From Verrucomicrobiota bacterium (GTDB lineage Bacteria > Verrucomicrobiota > Verrucomicrobiia > Opitutales > Opitutaceae), in contig JAFEGO010000083.1 of the NCBI GenBank assembly GCA_018239845.1, positions 1-64,000 on the forward strand: DNA of 64,000 nucleotides, written 5' to 3'. The notes under the pieces are model-generated. The model was not told the origin of the DNA. It saw nothing but the letters and a program-made list of their open reading frames with translations, and did not search any database. Positions within the stretch are counted from its first letter, which is position 1, and each line of letters opens with the position of its first letter. Positions 34,427-40,333 of the stretch are shown here, in pieces. The position numbers were made by a program, and so were the translations under genes.

Positions 34427-34804
34427 TCAGAGGACGAAGCGCTCATGCTCGACCTTGGGAAAATGCCCGAAGTTAACCAGCAAACCGACCTTCAGACCCG
34501 TTGCATTCAGATAATTCTGCACCTGCGCCCGGTGCTCATCCGTCAATTTAGATACGGACTTCAGTTCGACCAGCACGGTCCCGTAGCAGATGAAATCGGC
34601 CACATATCCTTTTTTCAAAGGTCGACCTTTGTAAGTCAGCGGCAAGGTCACTTCGCCCACCGCCGGTATCGCTCTTAGCTCAAACTCCATCGCCAAACAC
34701 TCCTGATAGACCGCCTCCAAAAACCCGCAGCCCTTCTCCTTATAAACTTCAAAACAGGCGCCGAGAATCCCGTAGGTCTCGGTCTCCAGGATCAGTTTGT
34801 TCAT
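34427..34804 (-). CDS. GxxExxY family protein (PD-(D/E)XK-like)
   Basis: 125 aa with the family motif GCGFLEAVYQE near residue 25-35. An ADFICYGTVLVELKSV segment resembles the D...ExK core of PD-(D/E)XK nucleases, followed by a helix EHRAQVQNYLNATGLKVGLLVNFG. The family is widespread and its function unproven. The gene lies inside the ybbA-ybbP operon, same strand. It is bounded on both sides, within 3-7 bases of its start and stop, by inverted copies of a 28-base repeat. That suggests a self-contained mobile cassette; this is inference. Confidence 0.88.
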   Translation of the reverse strand: MNKLILETETYGILGACFEVYKEKGCGFLEAVYQECLAMEFELRAIPAVGEVTLPLTYKGRPLKKGYVADFICYGTVLVELKSVSKLTDEHRAQVQNYLNATGLKVGLLVNFGHFPKVEHERFVL

Positions 34805-34810
34805 AAATTC

Positions 34811-34838
34811 TTCCGTGTATTCCGTGTGTTCCGTGGGC
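34811..34838 (+). repeat. 28-base repeat of TTCCGTGTN units, right end of GxxExxY element
   Basis: Three 9-base units beginning TTCCGTGTA, ending GGGC. It abuts the stop codon of the ABC ATPase gene (34840-34842) and is inverted relative to the left copy, so the element occupies exactly the intergenic gap of the operon. Confidence 0.85.
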
Positions 34839-34839
34839 C

Positions 34840-35526
34840 CTACTTCCCTTCATCGCTCACCACTGCACCCGATTTCAGGCGGATCACCCGGCCGCACTTT
34901 TTCGCCAATTCCAGGTCATGCGTCACCAGCACCAGCGTGGTGCCGCGTTCGCGGTTCAGCCCGAAGATCAGCTCCACCATCGCGGCGGCGGTGTCGCCGT
35001 CGAGGTTGCCCGTCGGCTCGTCGCAAAAGAGGATCTTCGGGCTGTTCATGAACGCCCGCGCCAGCGCCGTGCGCTGCTGCTCGCCACCCGAGAGCTGCAC
35101 CGGATAGTGGTCGCAACGCTCGCCCAGCCCCACGCGCGCCAGCAGCGCCCGCGCCTCGGCCTCGCGGCCCGACTCGCCGCGCAGCTCCACCGGCACGAGC
35201 ACGTTTTCCAGCGCCGTCAGGGTCGGCACCAGTTGAAAGTTTTGAAACACGAACCCCACATGCCGGTTGCGCACCCGCGCGCGCTCGTCCTCGCCGAGTC
35301 CGTCGATGCGCTCGCCCGCCAACGCCACGCTGCCGCCGCTCGGCCGGTCGAGCCCCGCGCACAGGCCCAGCAGCGTCGTCTTGCCGCTGCCGCTCGGCCC
35401 CACGATCGCGAGGCTGTCGCCCGCGCCGAGCGCAAAGCTGACCTCGTGCAACACCGTCAGCGGTCCGCCCGCCGTCGGGTAAGTCTTCGTCAGCCGCTCG
35501 ACTTTCAGCATCGTCTGTTCACTCAT
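34840..35526 (-). CDS. ABC transporter ATP-binding protein, YbbA/LolD family
   Basis: 228 aa: Walker A GPSGSGKTT, Q-loop FVFQNFQLVPT, signature LSGGEQQRTALARAF, Walker [13 protein letters not shown] and the VTHD switch His. It is the partner of the YbbP-like permease at 31862-34387, as in the ybbA-ybbP-tesA neighbourhood of proteobacteria. I chose the Met of MSEQTMLKVE at 35526. It is divergent from the tesA-like gene with 66 bases between. Confidence 0.93.
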   Translation of the reverse strand: MSEQTMLKVERLTKTYPTAGGPLTVLHEVSFALGAGDSLAIVGPSGSGKTTLLGLCAGLDRPSGGSVALAGERIDGLGEDERARVRNRHVGFVFQNFQLVPTLTALENVLVPVELRGESGREAEARALLARVGLGERCDHYPVQLSGGEQQRTALARAFMNSPKILFCDEPTGNLDGDTAAAMVELIFGLNRERGTTLVLVTHDLELAKKCGRVIRLKSGAVVSDEGK

Positions 35527-35592
35527 GATGGAAATGACGCACACAAACGCCGAAACGGCACGAATGCTAGTTTAAGCGGTCGAATTCGCCCT

Positions 35593-36249
35593 ATGAACGT
35601 CGCGCCGCTCCGTTTTCTGCTCCGCCTCCTGTTTCTGATTTCCGTGTCTTCCGTGTGTTCCGTGGGCCTCCTCCGCGCCGAGACCCCGGCCCCGCGCACC
35701 ATCGTCTTTTTTGGCGACAGCCTGACCGCCGGCTACGGCCTCGATGATCCCGACGAAGACGCCTACCCCGCGCTCATCCGCAAAAAAATCGTCGCCGAAA
35801 ACCTCCCCTGGCGCGTCGTCAACGCCGGCCTCAGCGGCGAGACCACCGCCGGCGGCCGCCGCCGCGTGGACTGGATCCTGCGCCAGCCCGTGGACGTCTT
35901 CGTGCTCGCGCTCGGCGGCAACGACGGCCTCCGCGGCATCGAGCCCGCCGTCTCGCAGGAAAACCTCCAGGCCATCATCGCTAGCGTCCGCGCCAAATAT
36001 CCCGCCGCCAAGATCCTCCTCGCCGGCATGCAGATGCCCCCGAGCATGGGCGAGGACTACGCGCACGCCTTCGCCGCCATGTATCCAGCTCTCGCCGACA
36101 AAAACCAGCTCCCCCTCGTGCCCTTCCTCCTCGAAGGCGTCGGCGGCCACGCCGATCTCAACCAAGCCGACGGCATCCACCCCACCCCCGCCGGCCACGC
36201 CCTCGTCGCCGAGACCGTCTGGAAAAAACTTCGCCCCCTCCTTCAATAA
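35593..36249 (+). CDS. tesA: Secreted GDSL esterase/lysophospholipase, TesA-like
   Basis: 218 aa. A signal peptide (MNVAPLRFLLRLLFLI... cleaved near LLRAETP) precedes an SGNH hydrolase domain. The catalytic Ser is in FFGDSLTAGYG, Gly in NAGLSGETT, Asn in LGGNDGLRG, and Asp/His in DGIHPTPAGH. TesA is a periplasmic multifunctional acyl-CoA thioesterase and lysophospholipase. The hydrophobic core and end of the signal peptide (ISVSSVCSVG) is encoded by a 28-base TTCCGTGTN repeat, identical to the arms of the nearby GxxExxY element. Synteny with ybbA and ybbP supports the name. Confidence 0.9.
   Translation: MNVAPLRFLLRLLFLISVSSVCSVGLLRAETPAPRTIVFFGDSLTAGYGLDDPDEDAYPALIRKKIVAENLPWRVVNAGLSGETTAGGRRRVDWILRQPVDVFVLALGGNDGLRGIEPAVSQENLQAIIASVRAKYPAAKILLAGMQMPPSMGEDYAHAFAAMYPALADKNQLPLVPFLLEGVGGHADLNQADGIHPTPAGHALVAETVWKKLRPLLQ
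35640..35667 (+). repeat. TTCCGTGTN repeat inside the tesA signal peptide
   Basis: Third copy of the 28-base repeat, identical (28/28) to the reverse complement of the copy at 34396-34423. It is read in frame as part of the signal peptide of the TesA-like enzyme. Confidence 0.85.
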
Positions 36250-36259
36250 TATTTCCCGT

Positions 36260-36514
36260 ATGTCCACGCCGACCGACCTCCCCGAGTCCGAGATTCCCTT
36301 CCTCCGCGACCTCGTCAAAGCCACGCGCCAGCGCACCCACGTCGTCCCGTGGACCGACCGCGACGGCACCCGCCGCCAGACCGCGCTGACCACGCCGGAA
36401 AACGTGAAGCTCACCGCCCTCGCCCACCAGCTCCACCTCTCCAAAACCGAGCTCCTCCAGCGCGCCGCCCACATCCCCGCCGAGCGCCCGTCCCGGCCGC
36501 CGGCCAGTTCATAG
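36260..36514 (+). CDS. Small hypothetical protein downstream of tesA
   Basis: 84 aa starting MSTPTDLPESEIPFLRDLV, ten bases after the tesA stop, so probably co-transcribed. It is charged and soluble, with no signal peptide. The C-terminal half (VKLTALAHQLHLSKTELLQRAAHIPAE) could form a helix-turn-helix or ribbon-helix-like DNA-binding segment. Family not recognised. Confidence 0.6.
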   Translation: MSTPTDLPESEIPFLRDLVKATRQRTHVVPWTDRDGTRRQTALTTPENVKLTALAHQLHLSKTELLQRAAHIPAERPSRPPASS

Positions 36515-36535
36515 CCTCTCGAACGGTTTCACGCC

Positions 36536-36642
36536 AATCGGACAATATCCCGCAAATTTGCGGTTATCTCATTTTTCACGAATGGCTTCCGCAATCGGAC
36601 AATATCGGCCAAAACCCAGCATTTGTCCGATAGTGTCCGATA
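36536..36642. repeat. Cluster of TCGGACAATATC direct and inverted repeats
   Basis: AATCGGACAATATC occurs at 36536-36549 and 36593-36606, and inverted related copies TTGTCCGATAGTGTCCGATA lie at 36624-36642. They are in the 239-base gap between convergent genes (36515-36753), which is AT-richer and has no gene. They may be protein-binding sites or remnants of an integrated element. Confidence 0.5.
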
Positions 36643-36753
36643 CCGAAACCCTGGGCCGTCAGTCCTAGCCACCCTGTCAAAGAACCTCAGTCGTGAGGCT
36701 TTGATTATATCAAAAGGCCGCCCGCCGTACCAGACCTACCGGCCAGACTTTGG

Positions 36754-37056
36754 TCATTCCGCCGGGCGCTTGATTTCCTCCGCTTGGATCCGCCCGCGGA
36801 GCAGATTGAGTTCGGTGCGCATTCTTTCCACCGCCGCCCGGTCCCCGCGCAATTGCGCCCACTCGGCCGGCGTGGGCTGGGCCGCCTGCAGCCGCGCCTG
36901 CTCCGCCTTCAACCGGGCGAGTTCACGCCGGCCTTCGCGGAGCAGCGTCAACTCGTCGCGCAGTTGCGCCGCCTCCTGCCGTTGCAGCAGCAGCGCGCCA
37001 CCTGCCGCCGCGGCGAACACCAATAAAAAAACCGCCAGCCCGTGTCGTGCATTCAT
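36754..37056 (-). CDS. Small membrane-anchored coiled-coil protein
   Basis: 100 aa: one N-terminal helix (GLAVFLLVFAAAAGGALLL) as membrane anchor, then a continuous heptad-like coiled coil to the end (EAAQLRDELTLLREGRREL...). It starts 31 bases after the stop of the sigma-TonB fusion gene, same strand, so it probably belongs to its operon. Its TM-plus-coiled-coil plan mirrors the segment of both sigma fusions that follows their membrane helix; it may pair with them. Confidence 0.65.
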   Translation of the reverse strand: MNARHGLAVFLLVFAAAAGGALLLQRQEAAQLRDELTLLREGRRELARLKAEQARLQAAQPTPAEWAQLRGDRAAVERMRTELNLLRGRIQAEEIKRPAE

Positions 37057-37087
37057 GATTTTCGTTTCGGCTCTGGTTTGGGCGCGG

Positions 37088-38422
37088 TCACTTGTTCGCG
37101 TCCCTCACACTCACACTGCCGTCCACAGCCCGGCCCGTCGTCTTGTCCAGGCGGAAGGTGACCACCTGGCGTACCCTCGTATTCACCGGGCGCTGGTTCA
37201 TCTGGGCCGCGCTGTATTCCCACTGACTCACCGCGTCCGTGACCGCCGTCTCAAATTCGCGCCGCGTCGAGCCCACCGCGAAGGCGTCGACCACCTTGCC
37301 CTCGCGGTTCACCACGAACTCCACCGTGACCTCACCCTCAATGCCGGCCTGGAGCATCTCCGCCGGGTATTGCGGAGGGATCGGTGATTTTAGCACGGGC
37401 GCATGATAGCCCTTGGCCGCAGCGTTGGCCTTCGCTGTGGCCGCCGCCGCACGGGCCTGGTCCAGTTGCTGCCATTGCCGCTCCAGCTTGGCCGACTCGT
37501 CGCCGAGGCGTTGCAGCTCGGCATCGTCGCCGCGCAAATCAACTGCCTCCGCGGCGGAGCGCGCGAGGCGGATGTTTTCGGCCCGCAGCGGCGCGATCGC
37601 CGCATTCTCCTGCCGGAGCCCCGCGATCTCCTCGCGCAGCTCCGCGTTGGCCCGGGTTTGCACCACGAGGCCCGTGCCGCCGGCCAACAGGAGCGCGGCG
37701 CCAATCCCCACCTGCAGTTTGGTCATGCTCATAAAAATCGCGATCACCCCGCCGCCCGTCGCGGCCGCCGATCCCGCCAGCGCCGCACCCGTCACGCTGG
37801 CGGCCAGTCCCGCTGGAGCTGCGCCTGCCGCCTGCCCCGCCAACGCCACACCCAAGGCCGCCGTGGTGGAGGCGATGCCGCGCCGCCGCAGAGCGCCGTG
37901 CAGTTTATCGAGCGCCCGGTCCACGCGCATCCGGGCGGCATCCTCGGAGAGGCGCAGCGCCGCGCCGATCTCGGCAAATGGCCTGCCCTCGAAAAAACGC
38001 AGCACCACGGCGTCGCGGTCCCGCTCGCTGAGTTCGCCGATGGCCGCGTCGAGCACCGGGGCGAGCTTTTGCCAGTCGGCGGTGCCGCCCGGCGGGTGAT
38101 CGGAAAGGATTTCCTGCATGGTTGAGGCCTCCTGTTCCCGGGCGCGGCGCCGGCGCTCGGCGCGCACGACGTCCGACGCGGCGAACTGCGCACTGCGGTA
38201 GAGCCAGCCGCCCAGCACCGCGTGGCCGGAGAGCTGGCGCGCTTTCCGCGCGAGGTCGGTGAACACGCGCTGCGTGACATCCTCCGCGAGATGCGCGTCG
38301 CCGCCGCACTGCCGCAGGGCCACCGCATGGACGAGGTTGACCTGCCGGCTCACGAGTTCGGCAAACGCTCCCTCCGATTTTTCGTCGGCGTAGCGGCGGA
38401 GCAATTCGGCGTCGGTTGGCAT
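37088..38422 (-). CDS. ECF sigma factor fused to transmembrane helix, coiled coil and TonB C-terminal domain
   Basis: 444 aa. Sigma region 2 spans about 8-95 (AELVSRQVNLVHAVALRQCGGDAHLAEDVTQRVF) and region 4 about 120-180 (ELSERDRDAVVLRFFEGRPFAEIGAALRLSEDAARMRVDRAL). An Ala/Gly-rich hydrophobic stretch follows (185-230), a TM helix (about 236-255) and a coiled coil (256-345). The last domain is TonB-like (about 360-430; IPPQYPAEMLQAGIEGEVTVEFVVNREGKVVDA). The sigma part would be cytoplasmic and the TonB domain periplasmic. I chose MPTDAELLRRY as start. No anti-sigma gene is adjacent. The upstream 16-base motif is shared with the paralogue at 38492-39913. Confidence 0.9.
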   Translation of the reverse strand: MPTDAELLRRYADEKSEGAFAELVSRQVNLVHAVALRQCGGDAHLAEDVTQRVFTDLARKARQLSGHAVLGGWLYRSAQFAASDVVRAERRRRAREQEASTMQEILSDHPPGGTADWQKLAPVLDAAIGELSERDRDAVVLRFFEGRPFAEIGAALRLSEDAARMRVDRALDKLHGALRRRGIASTTAALGVALAGQAAGAAPAGLAASVTGAALAGSAAATGGGVIAIFMSMTKLQVGIGAALLLAGGTGLVVQTRANAELREEIAGLRQENAAIAPLRAENIRLARSAAEAVDLRGDDAELQRLGDESAKLERQWQQLDQARAAAATAKANAAAKGYHAPVLKSPIPPQYPAEMLQAGIEGEVTVEFVVNREGKVVDAFAVGSTRREFETAVTDAVSQWEYSAAQMNQRPVNTRVRQVVTFRLDKTTGRAVDGSVSVRDANK

Positions 38423-38450
38423 ACCTACCCAATGGCAGGCACCGATCCCG

Positions 38451-38466
38451 AAACCGAACAAAGAAT
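38451..38466 (-). promoter_or_regulatory. 16-base motif shared by both sigma-fusion genes (copy 1)
   Basis: ATTCTTTGTTCGGTTT on the minus strand, ending 28 bases before the start codon of the sigma-TonB gene. It is identical to the copy at 39946-39961. It is a candidate promoter or autoregulatory element. Confidence 0.55.
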
Positions 38467-38491
38467 CGACCGAAAGACCTCCCCTCCGGGG

Positions 38492-39913
38492 CTATTTCCC
38501 GCTCGCGCCGGTGTGCCGCAGGTAGGCCGCCGCCCGGTTGACCAGCGGCAGCGGCACGACCCATTTCCAGCCGTCGCCTTCGCGGCGGAGCTGCACATCG
38601 CTCTGGTGCACGATGTCGTCGTCCATGTGCTGCCACTCCGTGTGCAGCGTCACATTGTTCGCGTCCTGCGGTGTTTCTCCCTTCACTTGCATGCCGCCGA
38701 CCGGGTGCGGGCTGCCCGCGAGGACAAAGGCCATCAGCTGCTCCGGCGTCGCATACTGCGCCTGCAGCGCCGGCGGCAGCGTCGCGCGCAGCGCCTCCAG
38801 CTTCGCCCGCGCCGCGTCATCAAATGTCAGGGTCGTGGCCTCCAGTTCCACGTCGCCCGTCCGCGCGGCCCACAGCTGAGTCGCAAACGTCGCGCGCGGC
38901 GTCGCCCGGCCGGCGTTGCCCAGCGAGGTCACCGGCACCAGCCCGGGCGCGAGTGGCACGCCGGTGTCGGCATGCGGAGTTTTTGCCGTCGGCGCGGAGG
39001 CCGGCGTCTGCGCCGCCCGCTGGGCATCCAGCACGGCCTGCGCTTTCTCGACTGACTTCGCGATCAGCCGGTCGTTCTCCGCGCGCAGGCGCGAGAGTTC
39101 CGCGTCCTGCTGCTGCATATGGGCCACCTCGCGCGCCAGTTCCCGGTTGGTCTGGTGCTGCCACACGAGGCCCGCCGCACCGACGGCGATCACCGTCGCC
39201 GCGAGGCCGATTTGAATTTTGGTCATGCTCATAAAAATCACCGCTGCGGCCACCCCGCCCGCCGGCGCCACGGCCACCGCCGCACCGGTCACCGTCGCCG
39301 CGAGGCCCGCCGGGGCCGCCAACGCCGCCTCGCCCGCCAGCGCGAGCCCGAGGGCCTCTGCCGTCGAACGGATGCCGCGCCGCGCCAGCACGCCGCGCAA
39401 TTTTTCCAGCGCGCGGTCCACGCGCCGGCGAGCCGCATCCTCGTTGAGTGCGAGGCTCGCGCCGATCTCGGCGAAGTTGCGTCCCTCGAAAAATCGCAGC
39501 AGCACCGCCGCCCGGTCCGTCTCGCCCAGCGCGTGCAGCGCCTCGTCGAGCACGGGCCGCAGCTGCTCCGCGTCCACGCCATTCGCGTCACCCGCGTGTG
39601 CCTCGCTCATCTTGTACGCCTCCTGCTCGCGCGCCTGCCGCCGGGTCGCCGTGCGCACCGCATGGATCGCGGCGTAACGCGCGCTGGTGTGCAACCAGCC
39701 GGCCAAGGCGCGGTGCTCCGCGAGCGCCGCGGCCTTGCGCGCGAGATCGACGAAGACCGCCTGCGCCGCGTCCTCGGCGAGGTGCGTGTCGCCCCCGCAC
39801 TGCCGCAGCGCCGCGTGGTACACGAGCGCGAGGTGCCGCCGCACGAGTTCGGCAAAAGCCTCCTCGGAGCGTTCGCGCGCGTAGCGCCGCAGCAGTTGGG
39901 CGTCATCGGTCAT
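38492..39913 (-). CDS. ECF sigma factor fused to transmembrane helix and periplasmic C-terminal domain
   Basis: 473 aa paralogue of its downstream neighbour. Sigma regions 2 (AELVRRHLALVYHAALRQCGGDTHLAEDAAQAVF) and 4 (GETDRAAVLLRFFEGRNFAEIGASLALNEDAARRRVDRALEKL) match it closely. An Ala/Gly-rich stretch, TM helix (about 232-252) and coiled coil follow. The C-terminal ~190 residues, with no TonB similarity, are unrecognised. It starts MTDDAQLLRRY. It carries the same 16-base motif 32 bases upstream. The two genes are tandem with a 69-base gap, so the pair arose by duplication and exchange of the C-terminal domain. Confidence 0.88.
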   Translation of the reverse strand: MTDDAQLLRRYARERSEEAFAELVRRHLALVYHAALRQCGGDTHLAEDAAQAVFVDLARKAAALAEHRALAGWLHTSARYAAIHAVRTATRRQAREQEAYKMSEAHAGDANGVDAEQLRPVLDEALHALGETDRAAVLLRFFEGRNFAEIGASLALNEDAARRRVDRALEKLRGVLARRGIRSTAEALGLALAGEAALAAPAGLAATVTGAAVAVAPAGGVAAAVIFMSMTKIQIGLAATVIAVGAAGLVWQHQTNRELAREVAHMQQQDAELSRLRAENDRLIAKSVEKAQAVLDAQRAAQTPASAPTAKTPHADTGVPLAPGLVPVTSLGNAGRATPRATFATQLWAARTGDVELEATTLTFDDAARAKLEALRATLPPALQAQYATPEQLMAFVLAGSPHPVGGMQVKGETPQDANNVTLHTEWQHMDDDIVHQSDVQLRREGDGWKWVVPLPLVNRAAAYLRHTGASGK

Positions 39914-39945
39914 TGTGGTCCGCCTCCTAACAGCCGCCGCCCGCA

Positions 39946-39961
39946 AAACCGAACAAAGAAT
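39946..39961 (-). promoter_or_regulatory. 16-base motif shared by both sigma-fusion genes (copy 2)
   Basis: ATTCTTTGTTCGGTTT, identical to 38451-38466, ending 32 bases before the start codon of the second sigma fusion. It lies in the 147-base divergent gap with the DUF350 gene. The gap otherwise shows a GGCGCCGGGGCG/CCCCGCGC-type GC-rich stretch only. Confidence 0.55.
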
Positions 39962-40060
39962 TTTGCCTTTTCCGGCCGCCCGGCGCCGGGGCGAAAGAGC
40001 CCCGCGCTTTCCCTTCCCTATTTTGTTTTCTCCGAGGCCGTGCGTGTCATTGTTGGATAC

Positions 40061-40333
40061 ATGAACCTCGAAACCTTCGGTCTGATCGGCTGGGCGGTGG
40101 TCTTCTCCCTCATCGGCGCCCTGCTCGGCATCATCCTCGTGCTGCTGGCGGCCGCGTTTGTGCCCCGGATCCTCGACCGCCTCACCCCCAACATCGACGA
40201 GGGCCGCGAGATCGTGCGGGGCAACACCGCTGTCGCCCAGTACTTCGGGCTGGTCTGCGGCGCGTGCATCATCGGTCTCAGCCTTGTCGTCGCGGCGGCC
40301 ATCCTTGGCGGCATCCTCGCCGCCCTGCATTGA
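40061..40333 (+). CDS. DUF350-like small membrane protein
   Basis: 90 aa with two transmembrane helices (IGWAVVFSLIGALLGIILVLLAAAFV and YFGLVCGACIIGLSLVVAAAILGGILAAL) separated by a polar loop with NIDEGREIVRGNTAVAQ, the pattern of half a DUF350 unit. Function of the family is unknown. Its stop overlaps the TTG start of the triple-Hint protein (TTGA), so the two are translationally coupled and probably work together at the membrane. Confidence 0.75.
   Translation: MNLETFGLIGWAVVFSLIGALLGIILVLLAAAFVPRILDRLTPNIDEGREIVRGNTAVAQYFGLVCGACIIGLSLVVAAAILGGILAALH

Noticed and set aside
34396..35667. CRISPR array from repeated TTCCGTGT units
   Set aside because: Units are contiguous 9-mers without unique spacers; no cas genes nearby.
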